From: Aurantiacibacter aquimixticola
GTDB lineage: Bacteria; Pseudomonadota; Alphaproteobacteria; Sphingomonadales; Sphingomonadaceae
NCBI RefSeq assembly: GCF_003605475.1
Contig: NZ_RAHX01000001.1
Location: 806,001 to 870,000, forward strand
Length of the DNA: 64,000 nucleotides
Direction of reading: 5' to 3'
Both the position numbers and the translations under genes were made by a program. Each line of letters opens with the position of its first letter. Positions within the stretch are counted from its first letter, which is position 1. The notes beneath the pieces are model-generated. The model worked only from the letters and a program-made list of their open reading frames with translations, was not told the DNA's origin and did no database searches. This document shows positions 1-8,994 of the stretch, piece after piece.

Positions 1-138
1 CAAGATCGCGCGGGACAGCGTCGTCTTGCCGGTGCCCAATGTGCCGGACAGCTCCACGACATCGCCCGGGCGTAGCAGCTCCGCAATGCGCTCGCCAAAC
101 GCCCGCATGGCTTCCAGATCAGGTAAGTCGAAGGTCAA
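1..138 (-). CDS. tsaE: TsaE, tRNA threonylcarbamoyladenosine biosynthesis ATPase (5' part only; runs off the window)
   Basis: TsaE is the P-loop ATPase that works with TsaB and TsaD to make the t6A37 modification of ANN-decoding tRNAs. The visible N-terminal part ends in a Walker A loop, GTLGTGKTT, preceded by the LRPGDVVELSG strand typical of the family. The rest lies beyond base 1. The best start is a TTG at 138, which overlaps the stop of divL (135-137), so the two genes look translationally coupled; an ATG at 108 is the alternative. The same divL-tsaE order is, from memory, found in Caulobacter. Identification rests on the P-loop context and this neighbour. Confidence 0.82.
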   Translation of the reverse strand, partial: MTFDLPDLEAMRAFGERIAELLRPGDVVELSGTLGTGKTTLSRAIL

Positions 139-2474
139 GGCAGCAGCACCGTCGCCGTCGTGCCAGCACCCTTTTCGGACTGGATCTCAAGCCTCCCTCC
201 ATGCGCTTCGATCAACTGCCGGGCGAGAGGCAGGCCGAGCCCGCGCTTGCCTTCCTTGCCGTCGCTTCCCGCAAGCCGGTAGCCATCCAGCGCACGCGCC
301 AGCTCGCTCGGCTTCATGCCCTCGCCATTGTCGGAGATTACCACCCGCACACCCGATTTCCGCCGCGTCAGCGCCACGAGAATACGGCCACCCGGCGGCG
401 TTGCCGCGATGGCATTGTCGAGCAGATTGCCGAGCGCCCGGCCCAGCTGGCGGCGATCCGCGTTGACTTGCCCAGCGCCCTTGTCGCCGCGCAGGTCCAG
501 CGTGACGTTCTTCGCCTCGATGGCGTCCTCACGGCTGCGCACGATGTGCGTGGTGAAGGCCAGCAGATCGACTTCTTCGGTGGCGATGGGCAGCAGCCCG
601 GCCTCGCTCTGCGTCAAGTCGAGCACGCTTTCAATCTGCTTGGACAGACGCTCCACCGATGCGAGGATCGCGCCCACATATTCGCTGCCCTGCTCGGACA
701 AGTCCCCCGCCACACCCGACTGGAGCAATTCGGCAAAACCGCCGATGGAAGTGAGCGGCGTGCGGAACTCGTAGGACATATTGGCAAGGAAGCGCGTCTT
801 CACCGCGTCGGCCTCTTCCAGCGCACTCGCCCGTTCGCGCAGGGCCTCCTCTGCCTTGGTCGAGTCCGTTACGTCCATGACCGTCAGCAGGCCGTTGCCG
901 TCCGGCAGCGGGACGCCAGCGAATTCCAGCGTGCGCCCGTCGGACAGCACCACTCGGCCGCCCCGTTCCTTGCGATCGAGCGTCGCCGCGCGGACCACTT
1001 CGCCGATCGCCTTGCGCTGGCCGGGCCGCGCCAGGCGATTGGAAATCTTGTCGAGCAATTTATCGACATGCGGATGCTCGTCGAAGAAATCCTCCGGCAG
1101 TCCCCAGATCGCCGGGAAACTGCGGTTCCACAACTGCATGCGCCCATCTGGGGCAAAGACGCCAAGCGATTCGAATAGCGAATCGAAGGTCGCCGTTCGC
1201 GTACGCAGCAGCGTGTCGCGCGTGGCCGAAAGAGCAAGCTGTTCGGAGCGATCCTCCGCCACCAGCACCAGACCGCCATCGGGCATCGGCTGCGCGACGA
1301 TGCGCAGATGCGTGCTGTCCGGCAGCGTCCACGCATCCTCCACCGCGGAGCCTTCCTGAAACCATCCGGCAAGCTCAGCGCGCCATTCGGGAAAGTCGCG
1401 CACTTCCGGCAGGCGCGAACGGTCGCGCGCCATGTCAAGAAAGCGCTCGAATGTCGGCAGGTCGAGCTGGGCGGAATTCGGAAGTGCGAAAATGCGCTGA
1501 AAGGGCTGGTTGGCGAAAGTGAGCCGCTTGTCCGGATCGAATTGCGCCACGCCCACCGATAGCTGGTCCAGCATGCTGCGCTGCGCGGCGCGGAAGGCGC
1601 GGAAGGCGCGGGTCTGCTCTTCCAGCTCTTCGATATCGATGCCATATCCGGCCACGCCTTCGGAACCGAGCGGAAGATCGCTCACCCGAAGCGTCCGGCG
1701 CTGGCTGCCTACAGTGGCCTGAACGATGCGCTCTATCGGCGTGTCGCGATCGCGCGCCTGCCTGGCGACCTGAGCGGCATCGAGGCCATCCACCTTTTCC
1801 ACCAGTTCGATCTGCTTCTTCACGACATCCGCCGCGCTTTCCGCCGCTACCGCGTCGACATAGGCGGAATTGACAAGTCGCAACTGCATATCGTTGCCGC
1901 GGAACCACATCGGCATGGGCGCGGCCTCGATCAGGCCGACAAGCGCGGCGAAGTCGTTGCGAGCGCGTGCCGTCTCGGTCCGTAAGCGCGAGAGTTCACC
2001 CTGGCTTTCGGAAAAATCGAACCACCATAGCAGCGCCGCACCGCCGCTGGCGATGGCCGCATTGGCCAGCTGTCCGCGCACAGCGAGGCTTTTTTCCGAT
2101 CCGCGCGGCGTGATCATCATCCGGAAAGGCGACGCCGTCTTCTGCGTGCGACGGACGGCATCGCGAAGCTGTTCGAGATCGCCTTCGGTCAGCCCGGCCT
2201 TGCCGGTATCGAGTTCGGAGAGAAAACCGGGGAGGCTGGAAAGTCCGAGCCAGGCGGCGAGCCTTTCCGGCCCTTCCAGCTTGCCGTCGGCCTTTACCAG
2301 CAGCGGGATCGCCGGAGAATCGTCGATCATCCGAGACAAGCGACGCATCGTGCTGCGCGCCGTGCGCGCGGCCTGCGCGCGCTGCAGCGAGCTTACCACC
2401 ATCCAGCCCGCGCCGACCGTCCATGCGGCCAGAAGCAGGCCGAGCAGTGCCAGCGCTGTCAGGGAGAGTTCCAT
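135..2474 (-). CDS. divL: DivL-type PAS sensor pseudo-histidine kinase with Tyr in place of the H-box His
   Basis: This 779-residue protein has an N-terminal membrane segment (about residues 5-28), PAS-like regions (about 175-290, 295-410 and 425-540), a DHp helix (about 560-625) and a HATPase domain (about 660-779). The H-box reads FLANMSYEFRTPLTSIGGF, so the phospho-accepting His is Tyr568 (codon TAC at 773-771). The N box (LLDNAIAATPPGG), DNGEGM and GLGLPLAR motifs look intact. A Tyr here, a length close to Caulobacter DivL (769 residues) and a downstream tsaE all point to DivL. DivL binds DivK-P and controls the CckA-ChpT-CtrA relay at the cell pole. It follows ahcY, separated by a hairpin at 2527-2554. 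That signalling works the same way here is inferred. Confidence 0.85.
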   Translation of the reverse strand: MELSLTALALLGLLLAAWTVGAGWMVVSSLQRAQAARTARSTMRRLSRMIDDSPAIPLLVKADGKLEGPERLAAWLGLSSLPGFLSELDTGKAGLTEGDLEQLRDAVRRTQKTASPFRMMITPRGSEKSLAVRGQLANAAIASGGAALLWWFDFSESQGELSRLRTETARARNDFAALVGLIEAAPMPMWFRGNDMQLRLVNSAYVDAVAAESAADVVKKQIELVEKVDGLDAAQVARQARDRDTPIERIVQATVGSQRRTLRVSDLPLGSEGVAGYGIDIEELEEQTRAFRAFRAAQRSMLDQLSVGVAQFDPDKRLTFANQPFQRIFALPNSAQLDLPTFERFLDMARDRSRLPEVRDFPEWRAELAGWFQEGSAVEDAWTLPDSTHLRIVAQPMPDGGLVLVAEDRSEQLALSATRDTLLRTRTATFDSLFESLGVFAPDGRMQLWNRSFPAIWGLPEDFFDEHPHVDKLLDKISNRLARPGQRKAIGEVVRAATLDRKERGGRVVLSDGRTLEFAGVPLPDGNGLLTVMDVTDSTKAEEALRERASALEEADAVKTRFLANMSYEFRTPLTSIGGFAELLQSGVAGDLSEQGSEYVGAILASVERLSKQIESVLDLTQSEAGLLPIATEEVDLLAFTTHIVRSREDAIEAKNVTLDLRGDKGAGQVNADRRQLGRALGNLLDNAIAATPPGGRILVALTRRKSGVRVVISDNGEGMKPSELARALDGYRLAGSDGKEGKRGLGLPLARQLIEAHGGRLEIQSEKGAGTTATVLLP

Positions 2475-2526
2475 CGCCTGTCAGCTATGCGCGGGTGCAC
2501 GGCGATGCAATGGCGTTAGGCACAAA

Positions 2527-2554
2527 CTCCCCTCGCTGTTTCATGGGAGGGGAG
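2527..2554 (-). terminator. Hairpin after ahcY, weak intrinsic terminator
   Basis: An 8-bp perfect GC-rich stem (CTCCCCTC with GAGGGGAG) and a 12-nt loop lie just after the ahcY stop. On the minus strand the stem is followed by TTTGT. The short U run suggests partial termination or attenuation between ahcY and divL. Confidence 0.5.
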
Positions 2555-2561
2555 CCCATGA

Positions 2562-3974
2562 TCAATAGCGATAGTGTTCCGGCTTGAACGGACCTTCCAC
2601 CGGCACGCCGATATAGTCGGCCTGCTGCTGGCTCAGCTTGGTCAGCTTCACACCAAGCTTGTCGAGATGCAGCGCCGCCACCTTCTCGTCGAGATGCTTG
2701 GGCAGGACATAAACATCGTTGCCGTAGCTGTCGGCGTTCTTCCACAGCTCGATCTGCGCCAGCACCTGGTTGGTGAAGGAACAGCTCATGACGAAGCTGG
2801 GATGGCCGGTGGCGCAAGCGAGGTTCACCAGGCGGCCCTTGGCCAGCACGATGATTTCCTTGCCGTCCGGAAATTTGACGAGGTCGGTCCCCGGCTTCAA
2901 TTCCGTCCAGTCGTAATTGTCCAGCGCGCCGATCTGGATCTCGCTGTCGAAGTGGCCGATATTGCACACGATGCTCATCGGCTTCATCGCCTTCATGTGC
3001 TCGGCGGTGATGACGTCCTCATTGCCGGTGGTGGTGACGAAGATATCGGCGCGCTTCACGCCTTCTTCCATCGTCACGACCTCGAATCCGTCCATCGCCG
3101 CCTGCAGCGCGCAGATCGGGTCGATCTCGGTTACCAGCACGCGCGCACCGCCATTGCGGAGCGACTGTGCGCTGCCCTTGCCGACATCGCCGAAGCCTGC
3201 GACGAGCGCGACCTTGCCTGACAGCATGACGTCCGTCGCGCGGCGAATGGCGTCGACCAGCGATTCCCGGCAGCCATACAGGTTATCGAACTTCGACTTG
3301 GTGACGCTGTCATTCACATTGATGGCCGGGAAAGGCAGCTTGCCCTTCTTCGCCAGAGCGTAGAGGCGGTGAACGCCGGTGGTGGTCTCTTCCGAGACAC
3401 CTTTCAGGTTCTTCACCGTCTGGGTCAGATAGCCGGGCTTCTTCTTGACGAAGGCCTTCAGCGCACGCTGCATCTCGATTTCTTCGGCATTGGTCGGCTC
3501 GGGCATTTCCTCGCCCGCTTCGATCCGCGCACCCCAGAGGGCGAACATCGTCGCATCGCCGCCATCGTCGAGAATGAGGTTGGCGGTCGTTCCGTCGCCA
3601 TCGGTCTCCCAGTCAAAGATATTGCCGACATAGTCCCAATATTCAGCCAGGCTTTCACCCTTCACGGCGAAGACGGGAATGTTCTCGGCAGCCATTGCGG
3701 CGGCGGCGTGATCCTGCGTCGAGTAGATGTTGCAGGTCGCCCAGCGCACATCGGCGCCCAGCGCGGTCAGCGTTTCGATTAGCACAGCCGTCTGGATCGT
3801 CATATGCAATGAGCCGGTGATGCGCGCGCCTTTCAGGGGCTGCGCGTCGCCATATTCCTCACGCGTCGCCATCAGGCCCGGCATTTCGGTTTCGGCGATG
3901 TTGATCTCCGCACGGCCGTAATCGGCCTGACTAAGATCCTTTATGATGTAGTCGGTGAAAGCGGCGTCGGCCAC
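2562..3974 (-). CDS. ahcY: S-adenosylhomocysteine hydrolase
   Basis: AhcY splits S-adenosylhomocysteine into adenosine and homocysteine and so recycles the by-product of methyl transfer. The 470-residue protein has the family N-terminus ([10 protein letters not shown]), the substrate-site run [12 protein letters not shown] near residue 82, the NAD-binding loop GFGDVGKG near residues 260-267, and the expected C-terminal end in KPEHYRY. I prefer the GTG start at 3974 because AAGGAG sits six bases upstream and homologous N-termini begin near here. An in-frame ATG at 4028 would add 18 residues unlike the family. It is the first gene of a minus-strand run with divL and tsaE. Confidence 0.95.
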   Translation of the reverse strand: MADAAFTDYIIKDLSQADYGRAEINIAETEMPGLMATREEYGDAQPLKGARITGSLHMTIQTAVLIETLTALGADVRWATCNIYSTQDHAAAAMAAENIPVFAVKGESLAEYWDYVGNIFDWETDGDGTTANLILDDGGDATMFALWGARIEAGEEMPEPTNAEEIEMQRALKAFVKKKPGYLTQTVKNLKGVSEETTTGVHRLYALAKKGKLPFPAINVNDSVTKSKFDNLYGCRESLVDAIRRATDVMLSGKVALVAGFGDVGKGSAQSLRNGGARVLVTEIDPICALQAAMDGFEVVTMEEGVKRADIFVTTTGNEDVITAEHMKAMKPMSIVCNIGHFDSEIQIGALDNYDWTELKPGTDLVKFPDGKEIIVLAKGRLVNLACATGHPSFVMSCSFTNQVLAQIELWKNADSYGNDVYVLPKHLDEKVAALHLDKLGVKLTKLSQQQADYIGVPVEGPFKPEHYRY

Positions 3975-4157
3975 GGGCAGCTCCTTGGCGTATGAATGGT
4001 GAGGCGTCGCCGGGGCTCCATGCGACACGTGTGTTGCCGCGCGCCATAGGCGGGCACACGCGCGCTCACAACCCCCGCCGCATGAGGCGCGACTGTCCTT
4101 GCGCTGTCATGCCAGACGCCTATGTCGGCAGCCGGACGGGACAGAAGGACGAATTAC

Positions 4158-4637
4158 ATGACGATTTCCAAAGGCGACACCATTCCCGACGTCACGCTTG
4201 CGAAGGCGACGGAAGAGGGGCCCGAGCAGGTCCAGTCGAAAGACTTCTTCGCCGGCCGCAAGGTGGCGCTGTTCGCCGTTCCGGGGGCCTTCACCCCCAC
4301 CTGTTCGGCCCGTCACCTGCCCGGCTATGTCGAGAAGGCCGACGAGCTGAAGGCCAAGGGCGTTGACGAGATCGCCTGCACTGCCGTGAACGACGCTTTC
4401 GTCATGAATGCCTGGAAGGACGCCAACGATGCGGGTGAGATCACCATGCTCGCCGATGGCAACGGTCAGTTCGCCAAGGCGCTTGGCCTCGATGCCGACT
4501 TCACCAATTTCGGCATGGGCGAGCGGTGCCAGCGCTATTCGATGATCGTCGAGGACGGCACAGTGACCGAGGTCAATGTCGAGAAGCCCGGCGAATTCGA
4601 CGTGTCGAGCGCGGACCACATGCTCGGCCAGCTCTGA
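4158..4637 (+). CDS. Peroxiredoxin, Prx5-like (AhpC/TSA superfamily)
   Basis: A 159-residue thiol peroxidase that reduces hydrogen peroxide and organic hydroperoxides, probably with glutathione or glutaredoxin as reductant, in the cytoplasm. The peroxidatic site is PGAFTPTCSARHLPGY with Cys49. A second Cys lies at about residue 74, as in many Prx5 proteins, and the late MGERCQRYS motif is also typical. The ATG at 4158 has an AGAAGGAC ribosome site; an upstream in-frame ATG at 4122 lacks one. It stands alone, divergent from ahcY, and is followed by a strong terminator. The reductant is inferred from the family. Confidence 0.92.
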   Translation: MTISKGDTIPDVTLAKATEEGPEQVQSKDFFAGRKVALFAVPGAFTPTCSARHLPGYVEKADELKAKGVDEIACTAVNDAFVMNAWKDANDAGEITMLADGNGQFAKALGLDADFTNFGMGERCQRYSMIVEDGTVTEVNVEKPGEFDVSSADHMLGQL

Positions 4638-4655
4638 GCACTTACCGGCAAACGA

Positions 4656-4686
4656 AAAGGGCGCCCCTCTCGGAGGCGCCCTTTTT
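4656..4686 (+). terminator. Rho-independent terminator of the peroxiredoxin gene
   Basis: A 10-bp stem AAAGGGCGCC/GGCGCCCTTT with a 9-nt loop is followed by a T run. It lies between convergent genes, 18 bases after the peroxiredoxin stop. The A run on the other side of the stem means it may also serve the minus-strand murA-like gene. Confidence 0.88.
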
Positions 4687-4690
4687 CATG

Positions 4691-5989
4691 TCAGCCTTCG
4701 TCGTTCCAGCTGACATCGACGCCAAGGCTGTCGATATTCGCCACGAAGTCGGGATGCGCGCGGCGTATGGGATCGGCGTCGAGGATCTTGCTTTCCCCCT
4801 CGATGCTGCTTGCCACCATCAGCATCGCGATGGCGACGCGGATGATATAGGGGCTGGTCACCGTTGCAGGCACCAGCTTGTCCCCGCCAAACGTGATTAG
4901 GCGATGCGGATCGCAGAGCAGCGTGTGTGCGCCAAATAGGCTGAGTTCGGTGTGCCAGGTAAGGCCGCCTTCATAGACCTTGTTCCAGAACATTGTCTGG
5001 CCTTTTGCCTTCACGCCGAGCGCGATGAAGATCGGGAGGAGGTCGGCGGGAATGTAGGGCCACGGCGCAGCCTCCACCTTGGTGGTGATGTGGCTGGTGA
5101 AATTCTGCTGCACGACAAGTTCGCTGGGCGCGTTCAGGCGTGACCAGCCGTCCTTGTGCGTCACCTCGGCGCCGAATTTCTCGAAGGTTCGGTCGATTAG
5201 CATGAAATCCTCGGGCCGCGTGTTGCGCACCGAGATATCGCCGCCGGTCACGGCCGAGAGCGCAAGGAAGGTCGCGATCTCGTGGAAATCCTCCACGAAG
5301 GTGTAATCGACGCTGGTGAAGTTCTTGCAACCCTCGATGCTGACCATCGAGGTACCCTTGCCCTTCAGCTTCGCACCCATTTTTTCGAGGAAAGCGCACA
5401 GTTCCTGCACATGGGGTTCGCAGGCGGCGTTGACGATCTGGCTGGTGCCGTCGGCGCTCAGCGCGCTGATGATGAAATTCTCTGTTGTGGTGACGGACGC
5501 ATATTCCAGCCACATGCGCGCAGCCTCGCCACGGCCCTTGTGACGAAAGACGATGTCCTTGCCTTCCGTCTCGCATTCGGCGCCGAATGCACGGAACACG
5601 GCCACATGCGGATCGATCTCGCGCGCGCCGAGTGTGCAGCCTTTTACCTCGTGCTCCAGCCGGGCCTCGCCGAGCCGCGCCAGCAGGCCGGGAATCATCA
5701 TGATCGAAGCGCGCATGGCCTGTGGCAGGGTCGCCTTCGCATTGGTCGGAATGGTCGAATGATCGATGGCGAGCGTCTTGTGCTCCTTGTCCCACTCGAT
5801 CGTGCTGCCGAGTTCGGAAAAGAAGGCGTGGATGCGCGTCACATCGGTGATTTCCGGCACGTTGCGCAGCATGATCGGCGCGTCCGAAAGCAGCGTGGCG
5901 CACAGCACCGGCAGCACGGCATTCTTGTTCGCCGATGGCTCGATCTTGCCTTCGAGCTTCTGCCCGCCCCTCACATACAATGCCGTCAT
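4691..5989 (-). CDS. MurA-like UDP-N-acetylglucosamine 1-carboxyvinyltransferase, divergent copy
   Basis: This 432-residue EPSP-synthase-fold enzyme resembles MurA, which adds the enolpyruvyl group of PEP to UDP-GlcNAc in the first step of peptidoglycan synthesis. Lys22 and Asn23 (SANKNAVLP), a Cys118 loop (GCTLGARE, with Arg) and an Asp in PADLLP match known catalytic positions. It is unusual at the C-terminus, where the DRGYE motif of canonical MurA is replaced by IRRAHPDF, and in the loose fit of the first motif (SANKN rather than SGAKN). It may therefore be a second, specialised paralogue. It follows folE by 47 bases in the minus run. The exact substrate is not settled by sequence. Confidence 0.8.
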   Translation of the reverse strand: MTALYVRGGQKLEGKIEPSANKNAVLPVLCATLLSDAPIMLRNVPEITDVTRIHAFFSELGSTIEWDKEHKTLAIDHSTIPTNAKATLPQAMRASIMMIPGLLARLGEARLEHEVKGCTLGAREIDPHVAVFRAFGAECETEGKDIVFRHKGRGEAARMWLEYASVTTTENFIISALSADGTSQIVNAACEPHVQELCAFLEKMGAKLKGKGTSMVSIEGCKNFTSVDYTFVEDFHEIATFLALSAVTGGDISVRNTRPEDFMLIDRTFEKFGAEVTHKDGWSRLNAPSELVVQQNFTSHITTKVEAAPWPYIPADLLPIFIALGVKAKGQTMFWNKVYEGGLTWHTELSLFGAHTLLCDPHRLITFGGDKLVPATVTSPYIIRVAIAMLMVASSIEGESKILDADPIRRAHPDFVANIDSLGVDVSWNDEG

Positions 5990-6036
5990 CTAAAATCCCT
6001 CGATATTCCTGAAAGTCGTTTGGCGCGCGGTTGGGC

Positions 6037-6645
6037 TCAATAGCCCATCAGCTTGAGCACTTCTTCGCGGCTGCGGTGGTCGTCGCGGAAGCAGCCCATC
6101 ACCCGGCTGGTGACCATCTGGACACCGGGCGTGCGGACGCCCCGCGCGGTCATGCAAGCGTGGCTCGCCTCGATCACCACGGCGACGCCCCTGGGCTGCA
6201 GATGCTTGTCGATGCAATTGGCGACCTCGGCCGTCAGCCGCTCCTGTATCTGCAGGCGCCGCGCAAAGCCGTGGAGGACGCGGGCAAGCTTGGAGATGCC
6301 GACGACGCGATCGTTCGGGAGATAGGCGATGGCCGCCTTGCCGATGATCGGCGCCATGTGATGTTCGCAGTGGCTCTGGAATGGAATGTCCTTCAGCAGC
6401 ACGATTTCGTCGTAGCCGCCGACCTCCTCGAACATTCGCGAAAGGTGGGTGGATGGATCCTCTTCATAGCCGAGGCAGTATTCTTTCCACGCCCGCGCCA
6501 CGCGCGCAGGCGTATCGACCAGACCTTCGCGTCCGGGATCGTCGCCCGCCCAGCGGATCAGCGTTCGTATTGCATCCTGGACATCGTCTGGCACAGGCGG
6601 CTTGCCGCGCGGATCGTCTTCGTCGGGGCCTACGAGGCTGCTCAT
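6037..6645 (-). CDS. folE: GTP cyclohydrolase I
   Basis: FolE converts GTP to 7,8-dihydroneopterin triphosphate, the entry to tetrahydrofolate (and possibly queuosine) synthesis. The 202-residue protein carries the zinc and active-site motifs SHCEHHMAP (Cys93, His95, His96) and EASHACMTARG (Cys164), and the QIQERLT motif of the decamer-forming core. Its start overlaps the stop of the phospholipase-D gene by four bases (ATGA), so the two are co-translated. Homology is unambiguous. Confidence 0.96.
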   Translation of the reverse strand: MSSLVGPDEDDPRGKPPVPDDVQDAIRTLIRWAGDDPGREGLVDTPARVARAWKEYCLGYEEDPSTHLSRMFEEVGGYDEIVLLKDIPFQSHCEHHMAPIIGKAAIAYLPNDRVVGISKLARVLHGFARRLQIQERLTAEVANCIDKHLQPRGVAVVIEASHACMTARGVRTPGVQMVTSRVMGCFRDDHRSREEVLKLMGY

Positions 6646-8180
6646 GCTGGTGTGCGCTTTCTGCTCAATCGACTGCGAGCCCGTGCCAATAGGCTGCCGT
6701 CCCGGAAAAGACCATGCCGGGGGGAGCGGATGTCGAACAGATCCTCCGGCTCTTCCGGATCGAAAGTCTGGCGATCGGCGAGCTCGGTGAGAATGCCATC
6801 CTCGACATGCGGCCTGAAGGGCATGAGATGGCGGTGCGATTCATCGCCCGCGGCATCGATCATGTCCGCCATCGAACCGTAACGCGCGATCAGCTCCGGC
6901 ACATTTTCTTCGCGAATTCCCAGATGCTCCGCCAGGAGTGAGTGGCGAAGTGCCGTAATGGTCGGCTTGGCCTTGGCGTTACCGGGTCGGTCGCAATCGA
7001 TGAAGACGTCGCATTCGCTATCGAGCCCCATGGAACGGTTGTTCATATTGGCCGATCCGATGCGAAGGATGCGATCATCGACGATGGTCAGCTTGGCGTG
7101 AACATAGATTGGCACGTCGGCGGAATAGGGCACGTAGAGATGAAACCGGTCGTGCTTGTCCAATTCCTCCAAAGCCTGAACTAGCCGCGCGCGGGCGGGC
7201 GACATGGCCTGCTCCTCGATCCAGCCATCGGCAATCTTGGGCATCACCAGAATGAATTCGGGCGGATTGTCTTCCTCGAGCCGCTTGCCGATCGCCTCGC
7301 AAATGGTGCGGGAGGTGAAATACTGGTTCTCGGCGTATACGAAATCCTTCGCCTCGGCGATCTGCTGGAGAAAGAGCTGCTCGACCTCATCCACCTTCTC
7401 ATCGCCGTCATAGGCGGCGCGGGTGCGCGCGATTCCGATCTCCACATCCTCGAAATGCGGTTCAAGGCCGTCGGGCCATGCGCTGCCGGGATCGTGCTCC
7501 GGCGCGCTGAGCACTTTGCCACCCGCTCGAAGCCAGCGCTTGCGTCCGAGCTTTTCGAGCGCACCGGCCACTTCGCCTTCCATCATCATGGTAACATCGT
7601 GCCAAGGCTTGTATGACGTGCCGTCCGGCGATTTGCGGCGACGGTCTTCCGGCTTGTGTTCGCGCGTGTCCCACCGCCCGGTGGTCATATCGATCCCACC
7701 GCACACCGCGAAATCGTCATCGATCACGACGATCTTTTGGTGATGCGAACAGCCGACCGGATGCGCGGTGTCGAATTTGAAATCGATCCGCCGGTGCGGC
7801 GCCCAGCGCGCCAAGTCCAGCATCATGGAACCTCGGCTGAAGAATTTCAGCACGCCATAGCTCCATTTCAGGATGCGGATTTCCAGATCGGGCCGATGGT
7901 TGCTGAGCCAGACGATGAAACTGCCGAGGCGAGCAGGATACTCGCGCTTCCAGCCCTTCTGCCACCAGCGTCGCCCGCGCGACAGGTGGATACGCGTATC
8001 GAAATCCCAACCGATCAAGAGGATGCGCTGATGTGCCTTCAGCATCGCCTGCTGGATCAGGTCGAAGTAATCCTCGCCGTCCACCACCACACGAACGCGG
8101 CGGGCGTGAGCATACTGCCACACGCCCGCCTCGACGGAGCTATCGTCATAGCCCTCGACCTCGTTCTTCGCTTCCGTCAA
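6642..8180 (-). CDS. Phospholipase D-like / cardiolipin synthase-like enzyme with two HKD motifs
   Basis: A 512-residue phosphatidyltransferase-type protein with two HKD active sites: HHQKIVVIDD in the first half, followed by GGIDMTTGRWD, and VHAKLTIVDDR followed by GSANMNNRSMG in the second half. The pattern fits the large cytosolic PLD proteins that make or hydrolyse phosphatidyl groups; there are no obvious membrane segments. I chose the TTG at 8180 because GGAGGGAG lies just upstream. The longer ATG start at 8273 would overlap the hemerythrin gene by about 44 bases. It is coupled to folE by a 4-base overlap. The substrate is not certain. Confidence 0.86.
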   Translation of the reverse strand: MTEAKNEVEGYDDSSVEAGVWQYAHARRVRVVVDGEDYFDLIQQAMLKAHQRILLIGWDFDTRIHLSRGRRWWQKGWKREYPARLGSFIVWLSNHRPDLEIRILKWSYGVLKFFSRGSMMLDLARWAPHRRIDFKFDTAHPVGCSHHQKIVVIDDDFAVCGGIDMTTGRWDTREHKPEDRRRKSPDGTSYKPWHDVTMMMEGEVAGALEKLGRKRWLRAGGKVLSAPEHDPGSAWPDGLEPHFEDVEIGIARTRAAYDGDEKVDEVEQLFLQQIAEAKDFVYAENQYFTSRTICEAIGKRLEEDNPPEFILVMPKIADGWIEEQAMSPARARLVQALEELDKHDRFHLYVPYSADVPIYVHAKLTIVDDRILRIGSANMNNRSMGLDSECDVFIDCDRPGNAKAKPTITALRHSLLAEHLGIREENVPELIARYGSMADMIDAAGDESHRHLMPFRPHVEDGILTELADRQTFDPEEPEDLFDIRSPRHGLFRDGSLLARARSRLSRKRTPA

Positions 8181-8229
8181 AGGCTCCCTCCGACCTGTTG
8201 GTCTCAGCCCTGGAACGCATCGGAGAAGA

Positions 8230-8715
8230 TCACTCCTTCGCGTCTTCCATTTTTTCGGGAGTGATCTCGGCATCGGCCTTTTCGGCCTTTTTCCGTCGAT
8301 CGAAGACTTGCCGCATATGCTCGCGATCGTCCTCGGTCAGCAGCTTTTCGAAATCGGGGAAGTGGTCTTCCTCTTCCTCGTCGATGTGGTGGCGGTAATC
8401 GTGATCGAGCTGCTTGAATTTCTGCATCCATGCAGGCGATGACATATCTGTCGCCGCCAGATCGTTCAGCAATTCGTTCAACTCGTGATGCTCCGCCACG
8501 GAATGGCGAGTCTCGTCGGTTGCAGGCGGCTTGCGGAGCATCGTCGAATACAGCGCCTGCTCCTCGGCGGCGGCGTGGCTTTTCACATCCAGCGTAAATT
8601 TCTCGAACAGTTCGCGCCGCTCCTCGCTCTCGCCGCTGGTTTCCGCCAGCTTGTCGAGAATTTCGCGGTGATCATCGTGGTCTTGCTTCAGTCGAGCAAA
8701 GATATCTTCGGCCAT
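8230..8715 (-). CDS. Hemerythrin HHE cation-binding domain protein
   Basis: A 161-residue all-helical protein of the hemerythrin family. Conserved His and Glu residues that can bind a di-iron centre are visible in KQDHDDHREIL, SHAAAEEQALY, AEHHELNELL and YRHHIDEEEEDHFPDFE. Related bacterial proteins are linked to oxygen or nitric oxide sensing and stress tolerance. The C-terminal tail is rich in Lys, Asp and Glu. The ATG at 8715 has AGGAG seven bases upstream and begins with the family-like MAEDIFARLKQDH. It leads the minus run with the PLD enzyme, folE and the MurA-like gene. Confidence 0.88.
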   Translation of the reverse strand: MAEDIFARLKQDHDDHREILDKLAETSGESEERRELFEKFTLDVKSHAAAEEQALYSTMLRKPPATDETRHSVAEHHELNELLNDLAATDMSSPAWMQKFKQLDHDYRHHIDEEEEDHFPDFEKLLTEDDREHMRQVFDRRKKAEKADAEITPEKMEDAKE

Positions 8716-8801
8716 CGGGAATCTCCTTTTGCCATTCAACGGGTTGGCCGAAGCAGAGTTCCGCAGGCAGGCTACCGGATAAAGACCGCAGCGCGCATAT
8801 A

Positions 8802-8839
8802 TTAAAGGCCGCCCCTCCTGATGGAGAGACGGCCTTTAA
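8802..8839 (-). terminator. Intrinsic terminator after tRNA-Arg
   Basis: A 10-bp perfect stem (TTAAAGGCCG with CGGCCTTTAA) and an 18-nt loop sit directly downstream of the tRNA 3' end on the minus strand. The stem ends in CCTTTAATAT. It is well placed to end the tRNA transcript before the hemerythrin gene. Confidence 0.72.
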
Positions 8840-8840
8840 A

Positions 8841-8917
8841 TGGCGCGCCCGGAAGGATTCGAACCTCCGACCACCTGATTCGTAGTCAGGTACTCTATCC
8901 AGCTGAGCTACGGGCGC
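8841..8917 (-). tRNA. tRNA-Arg (anticodon ACG)
   Basis: A 77-nt gene including an encoded CCA. The acceptor stem pairs GCGCCCG with CGGGCGC and the discriminator base is G. The D-arm reads GTAGCTCAGCTGGATAGAG, the anticodon arm CCTGACTACGAATCAGG gives ACG, and the T-loop is GGTTCGAATCC. The ACG anticodon (read as inosine) decodes CGN arginine codons. No integrase or att-like duplication is visible beside it. Confidence 0.97.
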
Positions 8918-8994
8918 GCTGGAGAGGCGGCCACTTAAGCGGCGCAGACTGGCTTGGCAAGGGCTATCGGGCGCAAAAGCGGAAGCTGTGTTCC

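Noticed and set aside
3975..4137. Possible SAH riboswitch upstream of ahcY
   Set aside because: A short stretch (GGCGACGCCTCACC on the minus strand) looks faintly like the 3' end of the SAH element, but the conserved 5' half and pseudoknot partners are not visible.
8841..8917. tRNA-Arg as an integration site
   Set aside because: No partial duplicate of the tRNA 3' end and no integrase lie within several kilobases on either side.
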